From: Acidimicrobiales bacterium
Lineage (GTDB): Bacteria; Actinomycetota; Acidimicrobiia; Acidimicrobiales; UBA8592
Assembly (NCBI GenBank): GCA_030740795.1
Contig: JASLWO010000047.1
Span: 1-64,000 of the forward strand
DNA: 64,000 nt
Direction: 5' to 3'
Part shown: positions 10,829 through 20,595 of the stretch, piece by piece
Position numbering within the stretch: position 1 is the stretch's first letter
How the letters are laid out: each line of letters begins with the position of its first letter
Translations under genes and position numbers: made by a program
The notes under the pieces: generated by a model
What the model was told of the DNA's origin: nothing
Database searches by the model: none
Seen by the model: the letters and a program-made list of their open reading frames with translations, nothing else

Positions 10829-13102
10829 CTATTGTCTTGCGTTTTCAGCTCGCGCCTGAGCTTTATCTGCATCGGGTGCTCTTTTGGCTGCGAGTTGGAT
10901 TTCGATTTGGTGTAGTTGCCCTGCAAAAGGAAAAGGGCTTTCATATTGAGGTGAGACAGCTGACCCGTGGTCGTAACCTATGCTTGAGCCTACGGAAGAG
11001 ATCATTCTCATGAATAGGGGAACCTCTACAGATCCGGATAGTTCTCCGTTGATGTAGATTTCAATTTCTCCGCCTTCTTTGAGTCTGCGGAATTGAGCGA
11101 GAAGTGTCGAGTTTCCGGTTGGGACCTCAACGGTGGACGTTACAACCGAATGGTTGTCAAATGCGTTGTAATCTACAACTAAGCGCTCTTTTTGTATGAA
11201 TATTGATATGCCAGAGTTCTCTGTTCCTGTTGAGAATAGTACTCCCTCGTCGTTTTTTTCTCGGGTGACTGTGGCTGTCAGGTCAAAGCTTCTTCCACCA
11301 ATTGCTGCACTTGCTTGACCTGGTATGGGAGACATTGGAGGCCTGTAGACATATTTTCGGCTCGTTGGGTGCGGTGACAAGTCTCTGAATCGTGCTCCAA
11401 ATAATTCAAACCCTCTGTCATCAAGTGGAAGAACGCCGTGCTTTTCAGCTTCTTCCCACCATAGGTTCTGCAACTCTGCCAATTTTTTTGGTTCGGACTC
11501 AGCGAGGTCATTGCATTCGGACCAGTCATCAGTGAGTTTGTATAGTTCCCATTGCTCGGTGTCGTAATCCGCGCCTTGTTGGTGGCGGCAAACAGCTTTC
11601 CATTCTCCTGCTATGAGCGCCCTGCTGCCCATGTTCTCAAAGTATTGGACTGTGTTGTTAGAAATTCCGTTTGGGTCTGTAAGAAGATGAGCGAAAGAAT
11701 GACCTGAGATTGGAATTTGTGGAATGCCTTTATATGTTTCGGGTGCTTGGATGTCTAGTATTTCAAAAAGAGTAGGTGCGATGTCAGAAACATTTGCGAA
11801 TTGGTTTCGTAACGTACCCTGGTTTTTCTCCTCAATTCCTTTAGGCCAATGAATGATCATGGGGACGTGCACGCCTCCTTCATGAGTATTTTGTTTATAC
11901 CATTTGAACGGGGTGTTACCTGCTTGCGCCCATCCCCATGGGTAATTGGTGTGACTATGTGGTCCCCCTATGTCATCAATGTTTTCAATGGCTTGATTTG
12001 GGGTTTCTAATATCCCATTGAAAAACTTCATTTCGTGCATGACCCCAAATGGGCCTCCTTCTTGAGAAGCTCCGTTATCTGAGAGAAGAATGAAGATTGT
12101 GTTATCTAGTTCGTCTGCGTCATGTAAACCGTTTACTAGGCGACCAATTTGGTCATCTGTATGGTCTAGGAAAGCTGCGAATGCTTCTTGGAGGCGCGCG
12201 GCTAAGAGTTTCTGATTTTTTGGTAGTTCATCCCATTTTTCCACTCCAGGGTTTCTGGGAGCTAATTGTGTTCCTGATGGGATTACTCCAAGTTCTAACT
12301 GACGGTTATGCCAGCGTTCACGAAAGACATCCCAACCTTCATCGAAAACACCTCTGTACTTAGCTAAGTAATCGGGAGGGGCTTGGTGGGGAGCATGAGT
12401 AGCGCCGAATGGGAGATATGCAAAGAACGGGCGGTCTGGTCGAATTCCTTTTGAATCAGCGATCATTTCCAGAAGGTTGTCAACAATGTCTTCACTTAGG
12501 TGATAGCCATCTTCTGGTTTCGCAGGAGGTTCAACAGAATGATTGTCTCTGACAAGGTCAGGGTGAAATTGATCTGTTTCTCCTTCTAGGAAACCATAGA
12601 AACGATCAAACCCTCTGCCAAGAGGCCATTGGTCAAACGGGCCAGCGGCTGAACAGTTTTCCATCGGAGCTAAGTGCCATTTCCCAGCACAAAACGTGGC
12701 GTAGCCTTCTTCTTGGAAAATCTCAGCCATAGTCGCTGCTTCATTGGTTATGTGCCCAAGCATGTGCGGAAATCCAGTGCGGAAATTGGAAACTGACCTC
12801 ATCCCAACCACATGCTGGGATCGACCAGTGAGAAGTGCTGCTCTTGTAGGTGAACAGAGCGGCGTGACATGAAAGTTCGTGAACTGAAGTCCACGAGTTG
12901 CTAAAGCATCAATATTTTTTGTATCAATAGAAGATCCATAGCACCCCAACTGAGCGAATCCCGTGTCGTCCAATAGAACCACTACTACGTTCGGGGTTTC
13001 TTCACCAGGGTGATTTGGGGACTCAAACCAAGGCTCTGACTCTTTTAACGTTCTTCCGATAGTTCCCTTAAAGCTGCTCTCTTGACCAGATAATTTTGAC
13101 AT
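10829..13102 (-). CDS. Arylsulfatase with C-terminal LamG-like region
   Basis: PNVVVVLLDDTGFAQLGCYGS; CSPTRAALLTGR formylglycine motif; AGKWHLAP. Start placed at MSKLSGQESS (13102) to avoid overlap with the TetR gene. Confidence 0.92.
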   Translation of the reverse strand: MSKLSGQESSFKGTIGRTLKESEPWFESPNHPGEETPNVVVVLLDDTGFAQLGCYGSSIDTKNIDALATRGLQFTNFHVTPLCSPTRAALLTGRSQHVVGMRSVSNFRTGFPHMLGHITNEAATMAEIFQEEGYATFCAGKWHLAPMENCSAAGPFDQWPLGRGFDRFYGFLEGETDQFHPDLVRDNHSVEPPAKPEDGYHLSEDIVDNLLEMIADSKGIRPDRPFFAYLPFGATHAPHQAPPDYLAKYRGVFDEGWDVFRERWHNRQLELGVIPSGTQLAPRNPGVEKWDELPKNQKLLAARLQEAFAAFLDHTDDQIGRLVNGLHDADELDNTIFILLSDNGASQEGGPFGVMHEMKFFNGILETPNQAIENIDDIGGPHSHTNYPWGWAQAGNTPFKWYKQNTHEGGVHVPMIIHWPKGIEEKNQGTLRNQFANVSDIAPTLFEILDIQAPETYKGIPQIPISGHSFAHLLTDPNGISNNTVQYFENMGSRALIAGEWKAVCRHQQGADYDTEQWELYKLTDDWSECNDLAESEPKKLAELQNLWWEEAEKHGVLPLDDRGFELFGARFRDLSPHPTSRKYVYRPPMSPIPGQASAAIGGRSFDLTATVTREKNDEGVLFSTGTENSGISIFIQKERLVVDYNAFDNHSVVTSTVEVPTGNSTLLAQFRRLKEGGEIEIYINGELSGSVEVPLFMRMISSVGSSIGYDHGSAVSPQYESPFPFAGQLHQIEIQLAAKRAPDADKAQARAENARQ

Positions 13103-13110
13103 TCTGTCCC

Positions 13111-13725
13111 CTATTCGACGACTGGTAGCAGGCGGTCGATAGCGTTGCTCCAGGCTCTGCGGGTTTGTCTGGGTGTTCGGTTCAGTGTTCGCCGAAACTG
13201 CTCCCATGATTCGACCGAAGTGAGAACTGAGATAGCAGCGACTGTGTCCTCACGACCGGCCGGGTTGAGTGTGCGCAGTTCGAGGTCGAAGTGAACGCGA
13301 ATCTGGTTGGAGAGTACCAGCCGAGTGGAGTCAATCTGTTTCGCTGCAATCGGACTACCCTGGAAATTCTTACGGTTGAGCAGTTGGAGAGGGTGGAGTT
13401 TCTCGTGAAGTGCAACTAGGACTCCAGTGAAAGCTGCTACACGTTGCTTGCGATTACCGGTGGCAGTCTCTGGAAAGGTGAGCAGTTCAGGGAAACGCTC
13501 CTCAATGCGAGCGGTAGCGTCGCTTCGTAGCTCATCAAGCGTCTCGAAATATCGGTACATAGATGCAATCGACACGCCCGCTCGTTTCGCGACCTCCTCT
13601 GGGCTGGGTGCGCTTCCATGTTCCAATACGAGATCGATGAATGCATCAACTGCCGATGCGCGCCGTTCAGAGCGTCTGACGGCGTGTCCATGAGTAAGTG
13701 GTAGATTCTGAGACTTATTGATCAT
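13111..13725 (-). CDS. TetR/AcrR-family transcriptional regulator
   Basis: N-terminal HTH: AVDAFIDLVLEHGSAPSPEEVAKRAGVSIASMYRYFETLDELRSDA. Confidence 0.88.
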   Translation of the reverse strand: MINKSQNLPLTHGHAVRRSERRASAVDAFIDLVLEHGSAPSPEEVAKRAGVSIASMYRYFETLDELRSDATARIEERFPELLTFPETATGNRKQRVAAFTGVLVALHEKLHPLQLLNRKNFQGSPIAAKQIDSTRLVLSNQIRVHFDLELRTLNPAGREDTVAAISVLTSVESWEQFRRTLNRTPRQTRRAWSNAIDRLLPVVE

Positions 13726-13769
13726 GACGCTGTGGTCCCGTTAATATCGCTGGACAGTGCTTTGGTGAA

Positions 13770-13820
13770 TATTCTGATACCAATTTCATACATGATAGTG
13801 ATACTATCACTATCAGAATA
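13770..13820. promoter_or_regulatory. Nested palindromic operator candidate upstream of the TetR/sulfatase cluster
   Basis: Perfect 23-bp palindrome TGATAGTGATA-C-TATCACTATCA (13793-13815), overlapped by a second perfect 10-bp inverted repeat TATTCTGATA (13770-13779) / TATCAGAATA (13811-13820). Confidence 0.65.
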
Positions 13821-13900
13821 GACTGCAACTATTGCTTTCAAAGACGTTGGTGAAAATCAGAGCTTCCATCGACCTACCCTTATTTAACCGATGGATTGAA

Positions 13901-14884
13901 TTAGTATTTTATGGAAGAAAGGTCGCTAAGAGTACGGCTACAAATACAGGTCTCCCAGTCAGGGTATTTTCTATGAAAGGCTTTTGCTATTTTCTTTATT
14001 TCGTCACGGCCTACTTCTGGCATCATAATATCCGTGGTTGATTGGCACCGAATATAAATATTCCCCGGTGGGAAAAACCTAAGAATTTCACTTTCAACTA
14101 TCCCCTCTTCGCTTTCATTGTCAAGAATGCTGAGCCCATCAATCCGTTTAGTCTTGCCTGTGCTCAGCCGATACCGGATGAACTCCAAGAACGAACTTAT
14201 TGAATCTCTGATCAGATTTACCTTCGAACCAGGAATTGATGTCCAACGGACAGGGATTTCTAAAATGGAAAAGTTATGTCGGTATGCGAGATCGAGGATT
14301 TCTGCGTCTTGCGCAAACCCTTTCACTCTTGAAGATGAAAATAGTATTTTGGCAACTGGGCTTTTGTATGCCTTAAACCCGCATTGGGTATCCGAGATTC
14401 TATGCCTAGTTAGTAATCGCAAAAGGAAGGAGAATCCAATGGTTACAAATCTTCGTGTGCTGGTGATTCCTTGAGTTTGTGATCCTTCAATTGATCGTGA
14501 TCCTACGACAATGTGATGTGTCTGAAGTCCTTTTATTGCAGGTTCCATAGCGGATAGGTCAGTGGCCATATCTGCATCCATTGTGATTATTATTGGCGCA
14601 TTTGCAGCCGCTACTCCGGTTCGTAGCGCACTTCCTTTCCCAGTATTTTTGGGTTTCGTTATTACTTTCCCATTCGGAAAGAAATCGTTGATGATTTGCT
14701 GGCAGATCAAACTTGTACCGTCAGTGCTTCCATCATCAACGACGATCAGTTCAATGTCTTTCGGATCATGGTTTATGGCACATAACGCATCTAATAACGG
14801 AGGGAGTCTCCTCTCCTCATTAAACGCGGGTAGGACAATGGATAGCTTTGCTGAGCTATTGAAGATGTATTCGTTTTGCCTCAT
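13901..14884 (-). CDS. Family 2 glycosyltransferase (dolichyl-phosphate glucosyltransferase-like)
   Basis: LSIVLPAFNEERRLPPLLDAL, VDDGSTDGT, TMDADMATDL, DTQCGFKAYK. Confidence 0.88.
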   Translation of the reverse strand: MRQNEYIFNSSAKLSIVLPAFNEERRLPPLLDALCAINHDPKDIELIVVDDGSTDGTSLICQQIINDFFPNGKVITKPKNTGKGSALRTGVAAANAPIIITMDADMATDLSAMEPAIKGLQTHHIVVGSRSIEGSQTQGITSTRRFVTIGFSFLLRLLTRHRISDTQCGFKAYKSPVAKILFSSSRVKGFAQDAEILDLAYRHNFSILEIPVRWTSIPGSKVNLIRDSISSFLEFIRYRLSTGKTKRIDGLSILDNESEEGIVESEILRFFPPGNIYIRCQSTTDIMMPEVGRDEIKKIAKAFHRKYPDWETCICSRTLSDLSSIKY

Positions 14885-14887
14885 GGC

Positions 14888-15550
14888 CTAATTTTCGGAC
14901 TGTGCGATCGGAACTTCAATAGCTGTCAAGATTATGCCCTGCTGTATCGCGAATTTCCCGAAAAGTTTTTTAAATGGGCCTTTCTTTTGAATCTGCACTG
15001 TGAAGGTGTTCTCGTCGCTGTGGAAATCAATGTGGGCTTCTTGAAATCCTAACCATTGGTGGGTGACGGGATACCAGGCTTTGAAAGTCGCCTCTTTCGC
15101 TGAGAAAAGAATTTTTCCTGGATGTAGATAATTAGAACCTTTAACTTTTTGAACCCATTCCTTTTCTTCTCTATCTCCTATTCTTGAAAGAACTTTCTCG
15201 GGTAGAGGTTCATCTATTTCCGCGTCTAGACCCAATGTAAGAAACTCGGATGTTTTAGCTACCGCTGCGGCCGCGTACCCTCGTGAATGCGTTATTGACC
15301 CCACGACAGTGGCTGGCCAGATGGGTTCACCTTTTTCTCCTGCAGGGACCTGTGACGGTGTTATGGTGAGCGTTTCCATAGCTAGTTGAGCGCACTCTCT
15401 CCCGGCGGTAAATTCCCGTCTTCGGTTTTGTGAAACATTTTCAAGGTAACTTTGTTCTTCTTCTGAGAGGAAAGATTCGTCAACTGTTACGCCGCGGTTC
15501 TCAATAGCGACTACTGAGCTTGAAAATAAGTTCTCTAGTCTTCTTCCCAT
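14888..15550 (-). CDS. 4'-phosphopantetheinyl transferase
   Basis: SITHSRGYAAAAVAKT, LGLDAEIDEPLP, FSAKEATFKAWYP (EntD/Sfp-type motifs). Confidence 0.85.
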   Translation of the reverse strand: MGRRLENLFSSSVVAIENRGVTVDESFLSEEEQSYLENVSQNRRREFTAGRECAQLAMETLTITPSQVPAGEKGEPIWPATVVGSITHSRGYAAAAVAKTSEFLTLGLDAEIDEPLPEKVLSRIGDREEKEWVQKVKGSNYLHPGKILFSAKEATFKAWYPVTHQWLGFQEAHIDFHSDENTFTVQIQKKGPFKKLFGKFAIQQGIILTAIEVPIAQSEN

Positions 15551-15608
15551 ACTTTGGACCGTACCCTACCGATCTCGTTGTAGGGCATATACGTGCTTGA
15601 CTATGTGA

Positions 15609-17036
15609 TTATTTTTTAGCGGAACGTTCATTCAAAATTTGGTTAATGAGTTTCCCATCTGCCTGACCAGATGTCGCTTTCATTATTTGCCCGACAAAAA
15701 AGCCTTGGACTTTTTTCTCACCAGCGCAAAACCGTTCCCACTCGTCAGAATGTGACGTGATGAGTTCATCCACTAGGTTCTCTACTTCGCTTGTATCAAT
15801 TGCTTCAAATCCTGACTCCGCCGCGATATTTGATGGATTTCCACCCTGTTCCACTAGTTCTTCAAGTATTTTTTTTGCTTGCGTGTTTGTGATCTTGGCT
15901 TCTTCTTCCATTTGGGCCAGTTGTGCCAGAGTTTGCGGAGTTAGCTGACCTAGTCCATCGGGTAAGTTATTTACAAGGTGTTTGATCACTTGATTAGGTG
16001 AACCTCCAGATGTGATAGTTTCGGTTGCGAAGGAGTCATGATTACGTTCAACGAGTAAAGCTATATCGCTGGGTTTCGCTCCAGACAGGTCTAACAATTC
16101 TTTCCGTCGTTCCGCTGGCAGTTCTGGCAGTTCTTGGTCGATCTTTGTGATTGTTTCTTTACTTGGGTTTAAGGGTACGAGGTCCGGTTCAGGGAAATAC
16201 CTGTAATCTTCAGCGTCTTCTTTGGACCTACCGGAACGAGTCCTTCCTGCGTTTTCATCCCAGTGGCGTGTTTCTTGCTTAGGGGATTCACCGTTTTCGT
16301 AGAGTCCTATGTGGCGGTTCGCTTCATAATCGATTGCGCGCCCTAATGATTTAAGCGAGTTAACGTTTTTGATTTCACACCTTGTCCGCAAGTTCGTTTC
16401 TCCGATATCGCGGATTGAAACATTAGCATCTACCCGTATCGAACCTTCTTCCATCTTCGCGTCAGATACCCCGAGGGTTAGGAGAATGGCGCGTAGCTCT
16501 GAAACGTATGCTTTAGCTTGGTCAATGGTGTGGATCTCTGGTTTGGTTACGATCTCAATCAATGGGACACCTGCCCGGTTGTAATCAACTAGTGAATAGT
16601 CCGCTCCGGAGATTCGGCCGCTTGTCCCGATATGGGTGGTTTTGCCCGTGTCTTCTTCTATGTGTGCTCGTTCAATTCCTATCGTTATACCGTTTGGTAA
16701 ATCAAGGCGACCATCAGAGTTCGTTGGCAAATCGTATTGACTGATTTGGAAATCTTTAGGCATGTCTGGATAAAAATAATTTTTTCTAGCGAAAACCGAT
16801 CGGTTAACCGTGCAATTCAACGCTCTGCCTAGTTGCATTGCGAAATAAACTGCTTTTTCGTTGACGACTGGCAATGATCCAGGAAGTCCAAGGCACACTG
16901 GGCACACGTTTGTGTTGGGTTCATTTCCAAACTGGTTGAGGCAACCGCAGAAAAGCTTTGTTGTTGTAGCCAATTCAGCATGAACTTCCAGACCTACTAC
17001 AAGTTCCCAGTTCTCTTTGAAAATTTCTGGGCTCAT
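15609..17036 (-). CDS. gatB: Asp-tRNA(Asn)/Glu-tRNA(Gln) amidotransferase subunit B
   Basis: WELVVGLEVHAELATTTKLFCGC, DANVSIR, QDETRHWDENAGRTRS-like segment; gatC-A-B order. Confidence 0.97.
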   Translation of the reverse strand: MSPEIFKENWELVVGLEVHAELATTTKLFCGCLNQFGNEPNTNVCPVCLGLPGSLPVVNEKAVYFAMQLGRALNCTVNRSVFARKNYFYPDMPKDFQISQYDLPTNSDGRLDLPNGITIGIERAHIEEDTGKTTHIGTSGRISGADYSLVDYNRAGVPLIEIVTKPEIHTIDQAKAYVSELRAILLTLGVSDAKMEEGSIRVDANVSIRDIGETNLRTRCEIKNVNSLKSLGRAIDYEANRHIGLYENGESPKQETRHWDENAGRTRSGRSKEDAEDYRYFPEPDLVPLNPSKETITKIDQELPELPAERRKELLDLSGAKPSDIALLVERNHDSFATETITSGGSPNQVIKHLVNNLPDGLGQLTPQTLAQLAQMEEEAKITNTQAKKILEELVEQGGNPSNIAAESGFEAIDTSEVENLVDELITSHSDEWERFCAGEKKVQGFFVGQIMKATSGQADGKLINQILNERSAKK

Positions 17037-18484
17037 GTTCCGGCCTGTTCCAAGGTTTCTGCTACCTGATACATCACTGATTCATTCATCGGCGGGGCAA
17101 GTATTTGAATCCCTATTGGCATCCCATCGCTTCCTATTCCAAACGGAACAGAAATCGCGGGATGTCCAACAAGGTTCGATGGAATGGTACACACGTCGTT
17201 TACATACATTGTCATGGGGTCGCTTACCTTCTCCCCTATTTTGAAAGCGGTGCAGGGTGATGTGGGTGAAAGCAGCACATCATAGTCTTTGTACAAATCT
17301 GCGAAATTCTCTGCGAGGAGTCTCCGCACTTTCAGGGCTTTCCCATAATACGCGTCGTAATACCCTGCTGATAAAGCGTACGTTCCTAGCATTATTCTTC
17401 TTTTTACTTCGTCTCCGAATCCCTCTGTTCTCGTATTGATGTTCATTTCATTTAAGTTATTTCCGTCAACCCGTAATCCGTAACGGACCCCGTCATAACG
17501 ACTGAGATTGCTTGATGCTTCTGCGGGAGCGATCAGGTAATAGGCGGATAAACAGTACAAGGCTGCTGGTAGGGAAACTTCCTCTACTTGAGCTCCCGCA
17601 TTAGACAAGGCGGTGACAGCTTCGTTTGCGCGTGCAATCACCTCATCGCTGATTCCATCTATTCCCCCCATCAGTTCTTTGATTACCCCTACTTTAAGAT
17701 TGTTGATCCCTTGACCAAGTAAATCCGTGAATGGGCTGGGAGCTTCTTTAATGCTTGTTGAGTCCAATGGGTCGAAACCGCCGATTACTTCATGCACGAT
17801 TGCCGCGTCTTTCACTGAATTGGCGAAAGGGCCTACTTGATCTAAGGAACTAGCGAATGCTAGAAGCCCGTATCGTGAAACCCCGCCATATGTGGGCTTT
17901 ACCCCTACTACTCCGCAAAGAGATGCGGGTTGGCGAATTGACCCTCCAGTATCTGAACCTATTGCAATGGGGGCGAATCCGGCTGCTACTGCTGCTGCGC
18001 TACCGCCGCTTGATCCGCCCGGAACGCATGAAAAGTCATGGGGGTTTCGTGTCGGGCCAAAGGCCGAATTTTCAGTCGAGCTTCCCATTGCGAATTCATC
18101 AAGATTCGTTTTTCCTATAATCGTCGCTCCCGCTTCTTTTAGTTTCCTAACAACGGTCGCGTCATATGGGGGTTTCCATTGTTGCAGAATCTTTGAACTG
18201 GCTGTGGTCGGGATTCCTCTAGTGCATAGGTTGTCCTTAATTGCGACGGGAACTCCGGCTAAAGGTCCCGGGTTGCCTCCTTTAGAAACCAATTTATCTA
18301 TTTCATTTGCTAATGCTCTAGCTTCATCAATAGTTACCAGATTGAAGGCGTGCACGTCTTTTTCATTGTCCTCGATCTGGTTGAGGTATTGTTCAAGCGT
18401 TTCGGCTGCGGAAATCTCACCCGATGCGACATTTGCAGCTATTGAGCTGGCACTTTGGTAATGATCAGGGATAGCGCTGGTCAT
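17033..18484 (-). CDS. gatA: Asp-tRNA(Asn)/Glu-tRNA(Gln) amidotransferase subunit A
   Basis: Amidase signature VPGGSSGGSAAAVAAGFAPIAIGSDTGGSIRQPASLCGVVG. Confidence 0.97.
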   Translation of the reverse strand: MTSAIPDHYQSASSIAANVASGEISAAETLEQYLNQIEDNEKDVHAFNLVTIDEARALANEIDKLVSKGGNPGPLAGVPVAIKDNLCTRGIPTTASSKILQQWKPPYDATVVRKLKEAGATIIGKTNLDEFAMGSSTENSAFGPTRNPHDFSCVPGGSSGGSAAAVAAGFAPIAIGSDTGGSIRQPASLCGVVGVKPTYGGVSRYGLLAFASSLDQVGPFANSVKDAAIVHEVIGGFDPLDSTSIKEAPSPFTDLLGQGINNLKVGVIKELMGGIDGISDEVIARANEAVTALSNAGAQVEEVSLPAALYCLSAYYLIAPAEASSNLSRYDGVRYGLRVDGNNLNEMNINTRTEGFGDEVKRRIMLGTYALSAGYYDAYYGKALKVRRLLAENFADLYKDYDVLLSPTSPCTAFKIGEKVSDPMTMYVNDVCTIPSNLVGHPAISVPFGIGSDGMPIGIQILAPPMNESVMYQVAETLEQAGT

Positions 18485-18786
18485 GGTTGTTCACCAAGAA
18501 TTTTAGGCACTAAGAACCTTCCGTCTTCAACTGCTGGAGCTTCGTTGAGGAAATCAGATGGTTTTAGCATCGGTTGAGGTGCGTCTTCACGCATTGTGTT
18601 CTCAACGGGGAGCGGGTGGGACATAGGTTCTACATCGTCGAGTTCTAATGCTTCTACGTCTGCAGCATGTGTCAAGACCGCTCCGAGTTGTTCGGTGAAA
18701 CGGCTTAGTTCGTCTTCGGTGAGGCGGAGGCGGGCAAGGTACGCGACGTGTGTTACTTCCTCAGGTGTTATGGGTTCTGACATCAT
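18481..18786 (-). CDS. gatC: Asp-tRNA(Asn)/Glu-tRNA(Gln) amidotransferase subunit C
   Basis: ITPEEVTHVAYLARLRLTEDELSRFTEQLGAVL; overlaps gatA. Confidence 0.93.
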   Translation of the reverse strand: MMSEPITPEEVTHVAYLARLRLTEDELSRFTEQLGAVLTHAADVEALELDDVEPMSHPLPVENTMREDAPQPMLKPSDFLNEAPAVEDGRFLVPKILGEQP

Positions 18787-18884
18787 GACGAGTCTACCCA
18801 ACTCAAGACGCTGTGGTCCCTATGGTTCTTATCTGAAGTCATATACATCTGGCTTAAGATTATTGACGTCTGTGCGTTGTTTTA

Positions 18885-20513
18885 TTATGAGACTGGTTCA
18901 GGTCCTAATGAAACGATCACATCAACGAAAGAATCTCTTTGGAGTTTTTCTCCAGGAGGTGGAGAGAGTGAGATAACTATTCCTTCAGCGATGCTGGGGT
19001 GATGCATTTCTTGCTTGCGGACTTTCAGCCCTTCAAGGACTATCGCTGTTTCAGCATCTTCGTAGGAATTTCCCTCTAACCCGTCTGGAATAGTTCGTAG
19101 TTCTGGTCCGGAACTTATTATTAGATCTACTGGAGACCCTGTAGGTAGTTCAGGAATTGGGTTTATGACACCGGCTACTAGTCCTGCTGCTATCTCTTCA
19201 TCTGGTTGTTGGGTAGTGACGCCAAGAGTTAATTGCGCGCCGAGAAGAGAAGCCTCTGCTTCTTGGATAGTTAATCCAACGAGTCCTAAAGGGATGTCCC
19301 TGATTTCAGGTCCTTGTGAAACGAAATACGTTATAGTTTCGCCTTCTTCTAGCAGTTCTCCCGAGGGTGGGATTGTTTTCAATATGGTGCCTGCGATAGA
19401 TCCATCTTCTCTAGTTAACGCCTCTTCTAATTCCCAGAAATTGTTTACCTGAGCGATGAAAGTTTCTGGAATTAACCCAATTGCCTCTGGAACCTCTTGA
19501 ACGTTTATGATCTCTTCTTCATTGGTTGCATAAACCAGTGAAATGATGCCTGCTGTTATCGCCACCATTAGTAGAAGCCAAGACCATCTCTTGAGGCGTG
19601 ACGTCACGTATCGGAAGATCCCTTTGATTCGGTTGAAGAAAGTTAAAGGAATAGGTTCTCCTGCACCAGTTGGGTCTGGAGTTGCGGGAGTAACTACGCT
19701 GACGTCTAAACCGCTCTCAATAGGTAAGGAATCGGGGCGACTGAGGTCTTTGCTTGCAGCAACTAGCATGTCTCTCAAACTTTCAGCATCCGGTCGGCTA
19801 CTCGGTTCGTGAGAGAGAGCTTGGGTGATAGCTGGGGTGAGACTGCCAAAAATCTCCTTAGGAGGAACTATTGGGGTTCCGTCACCGACGGGGATTTCTC
19901 CCGTAACCGCCTCGTATAAAACCAGTGCCAAAGAGTAAATGTCGCTTCCAGTGCCAACAGATTTTTTTTCGATTTGTTCCGGTGAAGCGTATTTGGATAG
20001 TTCAGCGGCAGGAGATCCTGAAAGTGTTTGTGCTAATCCGAAATCTGCAAGTTTTAATCGGCCTTCCACATCAAAGATGATTTTCTCAGGTTTAAGTTCT
20101 CGTTGGATGATCCCTCGGTTGTGAGCGTAATTAAGGCCTTCAGAGATTTCTATTCCTACTACAACGGCTTGGGATAGCGTCAGCGAAGATTCTCTCATTA
20201 GCACGCCTCGCAACGTCCCGCCTCCTAGGTATTCACTGACAAGGAATGGGATTTCGCTATCCCCCCAATCATGGACAGTGACAATATTGGGGTGATTAAG
20301 TGAAGAAGCGACTTGTGCTTGTCCACGGAAGTGCTCAAGTAATTCATGGTCATTCGCGTAGGCGTCGTGGAAGACTTTCACCGCTACTTGGCGGCGTTGA
20401 CGTATATCATCTGCCAGATAAACCTGACCCTTTGATCCTGTTCCCAAAGGGGTTATCAGCCGGTAACGGCCGTTAATGACCTTTCCAGCATGAGATTGTG
20501 AAGATATGGACAC
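18885..20513 (-). CDS. PASTA-domain Ser/Thr protein kinase homologue with degenerate catalytic loop
   Basis: Kinase fold YRLITPLGTGSKGQVYLADD...VAVKVF...DFGLAQ...SPEQ; TM segment; PASTA-like repeats. The catalytic loop reads QRELKPEKI instead of HRDxKPxNI. Confidence 0.88.
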   Translation of the reverse strand: MSISSQSHAGKVINGRYRLITPLGTGSKGQVYLADDIRQRRQVAVKVFHDAYANDHELLEHFRGQAQVASSLNHPNIVTVHDWGDSEIPFLVSEYLGGGTLRGVLMRESSLTLSQAVVVGIEISEGLNYAHNRGIIQRELKPEKIIFDVEGRLKLADFGLAQTLSGSPAAELSKYASPEQIEKKSVGTGSDIYSLALVLYEAVTGEIPVGDGTPIVPPKEIFGSLTPAITQALSHEPSSRPDAESLRDMLVAASKDLSRPDSLPIESGLDVSVVTPATPDPTGAGEPIPLTFFNRIKGIFRYVTSRLKRWSWLLLMVAITAGIISLVYATNEEEIINVQEVPEAIGLIPETFIAQVNNFWELEEALTREDGSIAGTILKTIPPSGELLEEGETITYFVSQGPEIRDIPLGLVGLTIQEAEASLLGAQLTLGVTTQQPDEEIAAGLVAGVINPIPELPTGSPVDLIISSGPELRTIPDGLEGNSYEDAETAIVLEGLKVRKQEMHHPSIAEGIVISLSPPPGEKLQRDSFVDVIVSLGPEPVS

Positions 20514-20595
20514 ATAAAGAGCGTATTACTGCCGGAAAGGATTTGCATACGCTTGACGATTGTATCGATATTCTTAGATCTGCCAGAATAGATCC

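Noticed and set aside
17892-18461. 189-aa plus-strand ORF antisense to gatA
   Set aside because: gatA is complete and conserved; the overlap is a frame artefact.
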